The translations under genes and the position numbers were made by a program. From the NCBI RefSeq assembly GCF_001425025.1, contig NZ_LMDE01000015.1, positions 158,764 to 222,763 on the forward strand: a DNA stretch of 64,000 nt, given 5' to 3'. Shown in pieces: positions 20,088-27,413 of this stretch. Position 1 is the first letter of the stretch, and every line of letters begins with the position of its first letter. Under the pieces are notes generated by a model. It did no database searches and was not told the origin of the DNA. It was given only the letters and a program-made list of their open reading frames with translations. The DNA is from Nocardioides sp. Root122. GTDB lineage: Bacteria > Actinomycetota > Actinomycetes > Propionibacteriales > Nocardioidaceae.

Positions 20088-21173
20088 TCACCTCCTCGCC
20101 TCGGCCTCGACCAAGGAGATGGTCGAGATCGTCGGTACGACGCGGGTCGTCCGGAAGCCGGCGCGGTGGAGCAGCGTGGCGAGCTCGGCCTCGGTCCGCT
20201 CCCGGCCGCCGACGAAGACCAGCATGTCGAGGTCGAGGGACTTGGCGAAGTGCGGGTCGTTGCCCGGCGGGACGACGCTCTCCATCAGCAGCAGCGTGGC
20301 GCCGTCGGGCATGTGCCGCCTGAGAGTGGTCAGGATCGCGGTCGCCCGGTCGTCGTCGAAGTCGTGCAGGACCCGGCGCAGGACGTAGAGGTCGCCGTCG
20401 TCGGGCGCGGTCTCGAAGATCGACCCCGCCTCGAGGCGGCACCGCGCGAGGACCCCGGCCTCGCGCAGGTGCGCCTCGGCCCCGGCGATCACGGACTCGC
20501 GCTCGAGGAGGACTCCCGTGGCAGCAGGAGCGGCGCCGAGCATCCGGGCGAGCAGCTGGCCGTGACCGCCGCCGATGTCGACGATCGTCGAGAACGGCGT
20601 GAAGTCGTAGGCCGCCTCGACCGTCGGCCAGTCGAGGGCGGACAGGCGCGTCATCGCGTCGTTGAACGCCGCGGCGAACTGCGGGTCCCGGTCGAGGTAC
20701 TCCCACATGGGCACGCCCAGCGCCGCCTCGGCGCTCGGCGCGCCTGTCGTCACGGACTCCCACAGCCGGCCCCAGACCACCTGGTAGGCCGGGTCGCCGA
20801 TCATCAGCACGACGGGTCGCATCGAGTCGTCCCGGTCCGCACGGAGCGTCGCCCCCAGCGGCGTCAGCGCGAACCGTCCGCCCGCGTCCTCGCGGAGCAG
20901 GCGCAGCGCCGCGGCGGCTCGCAGGAGGCGGTACGTCGCGTCGGCGTCGGTGCCGAGCCCGGCCGCCACCTCGGCCGCCGGCCGGGGACCGTCGGCGAGC
21001 GCGTCCGCGACGCCGAGGCGGGCGACGGCGTACACGGTGTGGGTCGCCATGAACCCGGACACCAGCTCGAGCAGGTCGACCTCGGGAGGCACCATCCGGC
21101 GCGTCAGCGACTGCAGTGCGGTCCGGACGGAGGTCGCGGCGCGGACCACGCGGACGGGCGGGAGCTTGGCCAT
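20088..21173 (-). CDS. O-methyltransferase (plant-type family 2, dimerisation + SAM domains)
   Basis: 361 residues. An N-terminal winged dimerisation domain (ATHTVYAVARLGVADALADG, ATYRLLRAAAALRLL) precedes the SAM domain: TIVDIGGGHGQLLARML (motif I), LLERESVI, DLYVLRRVLHDFDDDRA with the catalytic-base His seen in this family, and LLLMESVVPPG. These enzymes methylate hydroxyls of small aromatic or polyketide metabolites. ATG 21173. It is divergent from a MarR repressor, with tandem dyads in the 69-bp gap, so expression is probably induced when MarR binds a phenolic ligand. The natural substrate is unknown. Confidence 0.88.
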   Translation of the reverse strand: MAKLPPVRVVRAATSVRTALQSLTRRMVPPEVDLLELVSGFMATHTVYAVARLGVADALADGPRPAAEVAAGLGTDADATYRLLRAAAALRLLREDAGGRFALTPLGATLRADRDDSMRPVVLMIGDPAYQVVWGRLWESVTTGAPSAEAALGVPMWEYLDRDPQFAAAFNDAMTRLSALDWPTVEAAYDFTPFSTIVDIGGGHGQLLARMLGAAPAATGVLLERESVIAGAEAHLREAGVLARCRLEAGSIFETAPDDGDLYVLRRVLHDFDDDRATAILTTLRRHMPDGATLLLMESVVPPGNDPHFAKSLDLDMLVFVGGRERTEAELATLLHRAGFRTTRVVPTISTISLVEAEARR

Positions 21174-21186
21174 GAGTGCCCCTATA

Positions 21187-21227
21187 ATGGTCAGGGATAC
21201 TGACCATATTGGTCAGTGAGGCTGACC
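21187..21227. promoter_or_regulatory. Tandem MarR operator dyads
   Basis: Two inverted repeats GGTCAG-N5-CTGACC (21189-21205, extended by AT on each side, and 21211-21227) lie 22 bp apart, two helical turns. The middle CTGACC/GGTCAG pair is also a dyad. They fill the gap between marR and the methyltransferase gene. Confidence 0.8.
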
Positions 21228-21242
21228 ACGTCAAGGGGTGCG

Positions 21243-21662
21243 ATGGATCTCGCGACACTCATGTACGTCTCCTACCGGGCGATGGACGAACGCGTCCTCA
21301 CCGCGATGCGCGCTGCGGGCTACGACATCACGGCCGCGCAGTCGCGGATCGCCCAGCGGATCGATGACGAGGGCTCCCGGCTGACCGACCTCGCCGAGCG
21401 CGCACAGGTCACCAAGCAGACCGCGAGCCAGCTGGTGGTCGCACTGGAGCGGCAGGGCCTGGTCGAACGCGTGCCGGACCCGGCGGACGGGCGGGCGCGC
21501 CTGATCCGGTTCACCGAGCGCGGCAGGGCCGCCGCGCAGGAGGCCATGCAGGTCGTCATCGGCGTCGAGCAGGAGTGGGCCGAGCACCTCGGTCCGCGGA
21601 TGACCGCCCAGCTGCGCGCCGCGCTGGCCAGGCTGCGCGAGGTGACCGACCCCTACGCCTGA
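21243..21662 (+). CDS. MarR-family transcriptional regulator
   Basis: 139 residues. Winged helix: LTDLAERAQVTKQTASQLVVALERQGLVERVPDPADGRARLIRFTERG, with the wing DxRxxxxxLT-like loop (DGRARLIRFT) of MarR. Dimerisation helices are at both ends. I choose ATG 21243 because AAGGGG lies 5 bases upstream and earlier starts fall inside the operator. It probably represses itself and the divergent O-methyltransferase gene through the two GGTCAG-N5-CTGACC dyads. Its 3' end overlaps the convergent acetyltransferase gene by 10 bases. Confidence 0.92.
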   Translation: MDLATLMYVSYRAMDERVLTAMRAAGYDITAAQSRIAQRIDDEGSRLTDLAERAQVTKQTASQLVVALERQGLVERVPDPADGRARLIRFTERGRAAAQEAMQVVIGVEQEWAEHLGPRMTAQLRAALARLREVTDPYA

Positions 21663-22090
21663 GCTGGGGGAGGAGTCCTGACCATCCACATCGTCGGGTC
21701 CGGGAGCGGCGTGAAGCCGAAGCCGGAGTAGACCCCGTGCGCGTCGCGGGTGGCGAGCAGGGTGCGCTTCACGCCGAGCGCGTCGAGGTGCTCGGCGACC
21801 GCCGCCACCAGACGCGTGCCGAGCCGCTGTCCGCGGTGCTGACGGTCGACGTACAGGTCGCACAGCCAGGCGAAGTTGGCCCGGTCGGTGACCACGCGGG
21901 CGTAGGCCACCTGCCGTCCATCGCGGGTGAAGGCGCCGTAGTTGAGCGAGTTCTCGGCGGCGGTCCCGACGGCCTCGCGGGAGCGTCCCATCGACCAGTA
22001 GGCATCGGTGCTGAGCCACCGGTGGACGAGGTCGAGGTCGACGTCGGTGGCGGCGAGGCCGGTGCGGATCTCGTGGTCGTCGGTGGTCAT
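21653..22090 (-). CDS. GNAT-family N-acetyltransferase
   Basis: 145 residues. Motif A of the GNAT fold is DLYVDRQHRGQRLGTRLVAAVAEHL with the acetyl-CoA pyrophosphate loop RGQRLG, preceded by VAYARVVTDRANFAWLC and followed by GVYSGFGFTPLPDPTMWM. Substrate not predictable. Two ATGs are possible (22099, 22090); GGGAGG touches the first but is 9 bases from the second, so 22090 is preferred. It is divergent from an SRPBCC protein across about 64 bases. Confidence 0.88.
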   Translation of the reverse strand: MTTDDHEIRTGLAATDVDLDLVHRWLSTDAYWSMGRSREAVGTAAENSLNYGAFTRDGRQVAYARVVTDRANFAWLCDLYVDRQHRGQRLGTRLVAAVAEHLDALGVKRTLLATRDAHGVYSGFGFTPLPDPTMWMVRTPPPAQA

Positions 22091-22154
22091 GCAGGACATC
22101 CTCCCAACGATCCGCTGCTGGACCGGGTGTCCCTGCGAGGTCGATGATGGCCCG

Positions 22155-22616
22155 ATGGGCGAAGCCGAGCTTGACCTCCAGCGCACGATCAAGGCGCCGA
22201 TCGCCGACGTCTTCGACAGGCTCGCCGACGTGGAGGGTCACAACACGTGGCTCCCCCGCAAGGGCAGCATCCGGCGCTCCTCTCGCACGACGTCGCCAGG
22301 GCCGACCGGTGTCGGCACGACCTACGAGGACTCGACCCTCTTCGGCAAGGCGCCCGGCGAGGTGGTCACCTTCGACCGGCCCGAGCGGCTGGTCTACCAC
22401 TGGTGGCAGAAGGCCCCGTGGGGAGCGACCCTGGCCGAGGGCTGGCCGGGCTACACGCTGACGTCGGTGGGCGAGCGCGAGACGCTCGTGCGTCACCAAG
22501 CCCAGCTGAAGACCTACGGGATCTACGGCACCGCGACCCCGGTGATGAAGCGCATCGCGCTGCGGGAGCGCAACGCTGTGCTCGACGCGCTGGAGGCGTC
22601 GTTCCGCGAGTCCTGA
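22155..22616 (+). CDS. SRPBCC (START/Bet v 1-like) family protein
   Basis: 153 residues. The pattern LQRTIKAPIADVFDRLADVEGHNTWLP, then VGTTYEDSTLFGKAPGEVVTFDRPERLVYHWW and a C-terminal amphipathic helix (NAVLDALEASFRES) is typical of polyketide cyclase/dehydrase-type SRPBCC domains that bind hydrophobic ligands. No catalytic residues are evident. Its stop abuts the soxR stop with no gap (convergent). Function unknown. Confidence 0.82.
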   Translation: MGEAELDLQRTIKAPIADVFDRLADVEGHNTWLPRKGSIRRSSRTTSPGPTGVGTTYEDSTLFGKAPGEVVTFDRPERLVYHWWQKAPWGATLAEGWPGYTLTSVGERETLVRHQAQLKTYGIYGTATPVMKRIALRERNAVLDALEASFRES

Positions 22617-23096
22617 CTAGTCCGTCGTGCGTCGGGTGGGGTGCGGCTTGCGGAGCGTGTCGGGCAGCAGCTGGGCGCCCGGGCCCTGCTGGGCGGCCCA
22701 GTCGCCGGCGTTCGAGAAGGCGCACGAGCGCAGGCTCAGGCACCCGCAGCCGATGCAGCTGTCGAGGCCGCCCTTCAGCCGTTCCAGCGCAGCGATCTGG
22801 TCGTCCAGCCGGCTGCGCCAGTGCTGCGAGATGCGGTGCCAGTCGGCCTTGGTGGGCGTGCGGTTGCCCGGCAGCCGGGCGAGCTCGTCGCGGATCTCCT
22901 CGATGGTGAGTCCCACGTTGGAGGCGGCCCTGATGAAGGCCAGGCGGCGGAGCACGTTGCGCTCGAACCGACGCTGCCCACCGCCCGAGCGGTGCGCCTC
23001 GATGAGGCCCTCCGCCTCGTAGTAGCGGATGGCTGACGCGGCGAACCCGCTGCGCCGTGAGATCTCGCCCATCGGCAGCAGGTCACGCGGATCCAT
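22617..23096 (-). CDS. soxR: Redox-sensing MerR-family activator SoxR
   Basis: 159 residues. N-terminal MerR HTH (MGEISRRSGFAASAIRYYEAEGL), a dimerisation helix, and the diagnostic [2Fe-2S] site CIGCGCLSLRSC with Cys at about 114, 117, 119 and 125, the same spacing as enterobacterial SoxR. In actinobacteria SoxR senses redox-active metabolites such as phenazines or actinorhodin-like quinones rather than mounting a SoxS response. ATG 23096 has AAGGGG 5 bases upstream; GTG 23102 is the alternative. A SoxR box lies just upstream, between it and the divergent SDR-queA pair. Confidence 0.95.
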   Translation of the reverse strand: MDPRDLLPMGEISRRSGFAASAIRYYEAEGLIEAHRSGGGQRRFERNVLRRLAFIRAASNVGLTIEEIRDELARLPGNRTPTKADWHRISQHWRSRLDDQIAALERLKGGLDSCIGCGCLSLRSCAFSNAGDWAAQQGPGAQLLPDTLRKPHPTRRTTD

Positions 23097-23109
23097 CAGC
23101 ACCCCTTGA

Positions 23110-23127
23110 ACTCAAGTTCACTTGAAC
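23110..23127. promoter_or_regulatory. SoxR box
   Basis: ACTCAAGTTCACTTGAAC matches the enterobacterial SoxR site CCTCAAGTTAACTTGAGG at 14 of 18 positions, keeping the CTCAAGTT and ACTTGA cores. It sits between divergent soxR and the SDR gene, as expected for direct control. Confidence 0.82.
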
Positions 23128-23142
23128 TTGAACCATCGTGCC

Positions 23143-23838
23143 ATGACAACGAACATGACGCGGGTGGCTCTCGTCACCGGAGGATCCACGGGCCTGGGGC
23201 GCGCACTGGCGAACGCACTGGTCGCAGCCGGCTGGGACGTGCTGACCGACGGCCGGAGCGAGACGAAGTTCAAGGAGGCGGACCTCCCGGACGGTGTGAC
23301 GGTGGTGGTCGGCGACCTCACCGACGCCGACCACCGGGACCGGCTCGTGGCCGAGGTGCGGGCGCGGGGGCGGCTCGACCTGCTGGTCCACAACGCGAGC
23401 ACGCTCGGGCCGCTGCCGATGCGTCCGCTCGCGGAGGTCGAGATCGCCGACCTCCAGCAGGTCTGGCGCACGAACATCGGCGGCCCCCTCGTGCTGACCT
23501 CGGCGCTGTTGCCGTGGCTGCGCGAGGCCGGGGGCGTGCTCCTGTCGATCAGCTCGGACGCCGCGGTCCAGCACTACGAGACCTGGGGGCTCTACGGCGC
23601 GAGCAAGGCTGCGCTCGACCACGTCACGCTGACCTACGCCGCCGAGGCCGGCCTCACCGGCTACGCCGTCGACCCCGGCGACATGCGCACGGCGATGCAC
23701 CAGGACGCCTTCCCGGGCGAGGACATCTCCGACCGGCCGCTGCCGGAGTCGGTGGTGCCGCGGCTGCTCACCCTCGTCCAGGGCCCCGCGGAGGACCGCC
23801 CGGCCTCCGGTCGCTACCGCGCGGAGGACCTCGGATGA
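23143..23838 (+). CDS. Short-chain dehydrogenase/reductase, probable SoxR target
   Basis: 231 residues. Classical SDR: cofactor loop TGGSTGLGRALA, DGRSE (Arg favours NADPH), NASTLG, catalytic SISSDA and YGASKAALDHV. Substrate probably a quinone or carbonyl metabolite, judging by the SoxR box in front. ATG 23143 has no Shine-Dalgarno and lies 16 bases from the box, so a leaderless or very short-leader mRNA is likely; ATG 23155 is the alternative. Its TGA overlaps the queA ATG (ATGA), so the two are co-translated. Confidence 0.88.
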   Translation: MTTNMTRVALVTGGSTGLGRALANALVAAGWDVLTDGRSETKFKEADLPDGVTVVVGDLTDADHRDRLVAEVRARGRLDLLVHNASTLGPLPMRPLAEVEIADLQQVWRTNIGGPLVLTSALLPWLREAGGVLLSISSDAAVQHYETWGLYGASKAALDHVTLTYAAEAGLTGYAVDPGDMRTAMHQDAFPGEDISDRPLPESVVPRLLTLVQGPAEDRPASGRYRAEDLG

Positions 23839-24902
23839 CCCGCCTGCGAACGACACAGCTCCGCGAGACCCCGCACACCCGGTTCTCCGCCTCGGACTTC
23901 GCGCCCCAGCCGGCCGAGGAGCGTGGCCTCGCGCGCGACAAGGTGCGGCTGCTCGTCGGCACGCCCGACGGGATCGACCACGTGAGGTTCCGCGACCTTC
24001 CCGAGCACCTCCACCCCGGCGACGTGCTCGTGGTGAACACCTCGGCCACGGTGAACGCCGAGGTCGACGCGACGCTCGACGGTGAGGCGGTCGTGCTCCA
24101 CGTCGCGCACCGGCTCGAGGACGGCGACCGCGTCGTGGAGCTGCGCACCGCACCCGACGCCGCGCGCGCGGTCCTCGACGCCCGAGAGGGTGGCGTCGTG
24201 GTGGTGGGCGACGTACGCCTCGTGCTGCGCGAGCCGTGGCCGGGTGGCGCGCCGTCGTCGCCGAGCGGTCGCGGGAACCGGCTCTGGCGGGCAACGGTCC
24301 GCGGCGACCTCGACCGCCAGCTCGACTGGAACGGGCGCCCGATCGCCTACGGCTACCTCGACCGGCGCTACCCGCTCGACGCCTACCAGACCGTCTTCGG
24401 GACGCGGCCGGGAAGCGCGGAGATGGCCTCGGCCGGACGGCCGTTCACCCACTCCCTCGTCACCCGCCTGGTGACCGCCGGCATCCAGGTCGCCCCGGTG
24501 ACGCTGCACACCGGGGTCTCGTCGCAGGAGGCGGGCGAGGCACCCGGCCCGGAGTGGTTCGAGGTGCCACCCGCGAGCGCGCGGCTGATCAACCGGTCAC
24601 GCGCGGACGGCGGACGGGTGATCGCCGTCGGCACCACCGCCACCCGCGCAGTGGAGTCGACGGTGTCCGGGCGGCACGTGGTGGCCGGCCGCGGCTGGAC
24701 CGACCGCGTCGTCACGCCCGCGGACCCGCCGCGCGTGGTCGACGGCCTCGTCACCGGCTGGCACGACCCGCTGGCCTCGCACCTCCTGCTCGTCGAGGCG
24801 GTCGCCGGTCGCGGGCTCACCCAGGCGGCGTACGACGCCGCGGTGGCAGAGGGCTACCTGTGGCACGAGTTCGGCGACTCGGCGCTCCTGCTCCGGCGCT
24901 GA
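23835..24902 (+). CDS. queA: QueA-like S-adenosylmethionine:tRNA ribosyltransferase-isomerase
   Basis: 355 residues, a usual QueA length. Family stretches: DKVRLLVG, LHPGDVLVVNTSATVNA, PIAYGYLDRRYPLDAYQTVFG, SAEMASAGRPFTHSLVTRL, PVTLHTGVSS, VIAVGTTATRAVES and ASHLLLVEAVAG. QueA transfers the ribosyl part of SAM to 7-aminomethyl-7-deazaguanine in tRNA, making epoxyqueuosine. No other queuosine gene is in the window. It is coupled to an SDR under a SoxR box, an unexpected setting, so the true substrate may differ from tRNA. Family certain; role in queuosine open. Confidence 0.87.
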   Translation: MTRLRTTQLRETPHTRFSASDFAPQPAEERGLARDKVRLLVGTPDGIDHVRFRDLPEHLHPGDVLVVNTSATVNAEVDATLDGEAVVLHVAHRLEDGDRVVELRTAPDAARAVLDAREGGVVVVGDVRLVLREPWPGGAPSSPSGRGNRLWRATVRGDLDRQLDWNGRPIAYGYLDRRYPLDAYQTVFGTRPGSAEMASAGRPFTHSLVTRLVTAGIQVAPVTLHTGVSSQEAGEAPGPEWFEVPPASARLINRSRADGGRVIAVGTTATRAVESTVSGRHVVAGRGWTDRVVTPADPPRVVDGLVTGWHDPLASHLLLVEAVAGRGLTQAAYDAAVAEGYLWHEFGDSALLLRR

Positions 24903-24955
24903 AACTGGCCTTGGGGGGTGGACGACCCGGGGGGAGGCTGAGGCAGGCTCTGCTC

Positions 24956-25663
24956 GTGACGCACTCGACGAGCCACCGTGCGGTGGCACGCACCCTCGCG
25001 GCCGCATGGGCCGTCCTCGTCCTGGCCGTGCTGGCGGTCGGCTGGCTCATCACCGGGCCGCTCGAGGGCAGCGTGGACCCGTGGGACGACAGCGTGGAGC
25101 GCAGCATCGCCGCCGAGCGCACCTCCGACCTCGACGTGGCCGCCGCCATCGGCAGCGGCATCGCGGACACGATCGTCGGCGTCGGGATCGCCGTGGTGGT
25201 GGCCGGCCTGGCCGCCTGGCGGCTGCGATCGTGGCGGCCCGTCGTCTACTTCACGGTCCTGGTCGGTGGCTACCTGGCGCTCTACGTCATCGTCACCCAC
25301 CTCGTCACCCGCGACCGGCCGCCGGTGAAGATCCTCGACCCCGGCCTGATCCCCGACCACAGCTTCCCGTCGGGGCACGTGGCCACCTCGATCGTCGTCT
25401 ACGGCGGCATCGCGCTCTGGGTCGCGGCGGTCGCGCCGGGCTGGCGCAGGTGGACGTGGCCGCTCTTCCTCGCGCCGCTCGTCGTCGCGCCCTCCCGGCT
25501 CTACCAGGGCGCGCACCACCCGACCGACGTGCTCACCAGCCTCGTCTTCGCGACCGTGTGGCTCCTCGTGGTGTCGCGCTTCCTGCTGCCGGAGCGCGTG
25601 ACCGAGGCGGCTCAGAACTCCGAGGTGCCCCGCAGCGCCCGCGGCCTGCCGTCCGGGTCGTAG
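24956..25663 (+). CDS. PAP2-family membrane phosphatase
   Basis: 235 residues, about six transmembrane helices. The three PAP2 signature motifs are present: THLVTRDRPP (K/R-x6-RP variant), DHSFPSGHVATS (PSGH) and SRLYQGAHHPTDVL (SR-x5-H-x3-D). These enzymes dephosphorylate lipid phosphates such as phosphatidic acid or undecaprenyl pyrophosphate at the outer face of the membrane. GTG 24956 is the likely start. The last 52 bases overlap the 3' end of the convergent phospholipase D-like gene, which also points to phospholipid turnover. Confidence 0.92.
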   Translation: MTHSTSHRAVARTLAAAWAVLVLAVLAVGWLITGPLEGSVDPWDDSVERSIAAERTSDLDVAAAIGSGIADTIVGVGIAVVVAGLAAWRLRSWRPVVYFTVLVGGYLALYVIVTHLVTRDRPPVKILDPGLIPDHSFPSGHVATSIVVYGGIALWVAAVAPGWRRWTWPLFLAPLVVAPSRLYQGAHHPTDVLTSLVFATVWLLVVSRFLLPERVTEAAQNSEVPRSARGLPSGS

Positions 25664-27066
25664 GCGAGCCGGTAGGCGGGCCCGGCCCACAGCGCCGTAC
25701 GACGTGACAGCCGGGGCGGCTCGTGCCGGCTGATCCGGCTGCCGGGTGCGCCGAGGCGTGAGGTCCACAGCCCGATCGGGTCGTCGACGTCGGCGAGGCG
25801 CTCGTCGTCGGGCATCCCGAGGTGCTCGGCCCACAGCGAGGTGCGCAGGCCGCGCGGCAGCTCGCCATCGGGGTCGACGATCGCGCAGGTCAGCTCGGAG
25901 TCGTGGGTCCACGAGCGCAGGTTGAGGTTGTCGGAGCCGATGGTCATCCACGCGTCGTCGACGATGCAGACCTTGGCGTGCACGTAGATCGGCGTACCTG
26001 CGGCGTTCTCGAGGTCGAACATGCTGAACCTGTCGCCGCCCGCCTCGCGCAGGAGGTCCCAGGCCACCCGCTGGCCGTAGTGCACAGGCGGGCCCCCGAA
26101 CCGGCCCTCGTCCTCGCTGAAGCGCGGGACGACCGCGATCACCTGCAGGTCGGGCTCGCGGCGCAGCGCATCCGCGAGCGTGCCGGCGACGACGTCGGAC
26201 CAGAAGTACTGGTCCTCGATGTAGATCAGCCGACGCGCGCGCTGGAAGGCCCGGGTGTAGGCCCGCGCGATCGATCGCTCGCCGTCGGGAGCGAAGGGGT
26301 AGCGCGGGCGCTTCGCGGGATAGGTGCGCAGGACCTGCACCTGGTGCCGGCCGGCCGCAGGCGGCGGGTCCCAGCGCTCCGGCAGCCGCTCCGGGCGGCG
26401 AGGCATCCGCACGACCCGGTGCGCGACCGCCCGGTAGGGGTTGCGGTGGTCGAGCGGCGTCGGGTCGTCCCACCGCTCGGTGAAGGTGTCGAGCACGTGC
26501 GCGACGGCCGGGCCGCGGATCTCGGCCATCACGTCGTGCCAGGGCGGGGCGTCGCCGTACCGGTCGTCGAGCGGTGCCGCCTGAGGGTCGCCGCCGTGCT
26601 CGGCGTCGTCGCGCCGGCTGTAGCAGAGGTCGATCCCGCCGACGAAGGCCACGTCCTCCTCGGGCCGGCCCTTGCGGCGTACGACGAACAGCTTCTGGTG
26701 GTGCGAGCCGCCCCACTTGACCCGCTCGTCGAGCAGCGCCTCGCCGCCACACTCGTTGATGATCCGTCCCAGGTGTCCGTTCTCCTCGCCGTTGAGCTGC
26801 CCGGGGTGCGAGCGCCACATGAGGGCGCGCACCTCGACGTCCCGTCCGGCGGCCGCGCGGAGCAGCTCCGCGACCGTCGGGCCGTCCTCGGTCAGCCTCT
26901 CGTCGGCGTCGCCGCGCCAGTCGGTGAAGAAGACCCGGTCACCGGCACCGGTGGCCTCGATCAGCTCGACGAGGCGGGCGAAGTACTCCGCGCCGTGCAC
27001 GCGCGGCACCACCAGGTTGCCGGACGTCCACGGGCGTTCCGACTCGGGCAGGAACCACTCGCTCAC
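25612..27066 (-). CDS. Phospholipase D family protein
   Basis: 484 residues with two PLD half-sites. The first is GGSHHQKLFVVRRKG, with HxK but the Asp displaced by an insert before VAFVGGIDLCYSRRDD. The second is complete: PIYVHAKVCIVDDAWMTIGSDNLNLRSW (HxK-x4-D). EDQYFWSDVV lies between. Such proteins hydrolyse or transfer phospholipid head groups (PLD or cardiolipin-synthase chemistry); no signal peptide is obvious. ATG 27066. The 3' end overlaps PAP2 on the other strand by 52 bases. Confidence 0.9.
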   Translation of the reverse strand: MSEWFLPESERPWTSGNLVVPRVHGAEYFARLVELIEATGAGDRVFFTDWRGDADERLTEDGPTVAELLRAAAGRDVEVRALMWRSHPGQLNGEENGHLGRIINECGGEALLDERVKWGGSHHQKLFVVRRKGRPEEDVAFVGGIDLCYSRRDDAEHGGDPQAAPLDDRYGDAPPWHDVMAEIRGPAVAHVLDTFTERWDDPTPLDHRNPYRAVAHRVVRMPRRPERLPERWDPPPAAGRHQVQVLRTYPAKRPRYPFAPDGERSIARAYTRAFQRARRLIYIEDQYFWSDVVAGTLADALRREPDLQVIAVVPRFSEDEGRFGGPPVHYGQRVAWDLLREAGGDRFSMFDLENAAGTPIYVHAKVCIVDDAWMTIGSDNLNLRSWTHDSELTCAIVDPDGELPRGLRTSLWAEHLGMPDDERLADVDDPIGLWTSRLGAPGSRISRHEPPRLSRRTALWAGPAYRLAYDPDGRPRALRGTSEF

Positions 27067-27121
27067 CCCTGCAGGCTCCCAGCCTCGGCCCGTCCCGTCG
27101 ACGGTGTGCCACCCTCAGGGC

Positions 27122-27337
27122 GTGGTTGCCGCAGCTCGTGCCCTGACCCCGGAGACCCTCGGCGCGTGGCTCGTGCCGCTCGAGGAGCCGCTCCTGCGCG
27201 CGGAGCTCCTGGGGCGCCCGGACCTGTCGTCGCTGGAGGTCCTGCGGATGCCTGCCGGCAGCAACCCGTCCTTCGTCACCCCCGCCCAGCTCGCCGTGCT
27301 CGCCTCGATGAACGAGGAGCTGGCCCGGCCCGTGTGA
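27122..27337 (+). CDS. Small hypothetical protein
   Basis: 71 residues from GTG 27122. Composition is protein-like (LTPETLGAWLVPLEEPLLRAELL, PAQLAVLASMNEELARPV) and helical, with no Cys and no transmembrane segment. No recognisable family. It is divergent from the phospholipase gene and ends 76 bases before nirB. Evidence for translation is only the open frame and its sensible composition; no Shine-Dalgarno stands out. Confidence 0.42.
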   Translation: MVAAARALTPETLGAWLVPLEEPLLRAELLGRPDLSSLEVLRMPAGSNPSFVTPAQLAVLASMNEELARPV

Positions 27338-27363
27338 GGTCGTGCCGCCCAGTTTTCACAGCC

Positions 27364-27390
27364 GAAACATTCACCCGACCACCGGGAAAC
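27364..27390 (+). promoter_or_regulatory. Candidate GlnR-type half-sites upstream of nirB
   Basis: Two GAAAC elements (27364-27368 and 27386-27390) are spaced exactly 22 bp, the repeat period of actinobacterial GlnR boxes (gTnAC-n6-GaAAc). The gTnAC halves at the expected places are poor (TTTTC, CCGAC). GlnR commonly activates nirBD, so the site is plausible but weak. Confidence 0.35.
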
Positions 27391-27413
27391 ATCGCGTTCC
27401 TAGCGTCCTCGGC

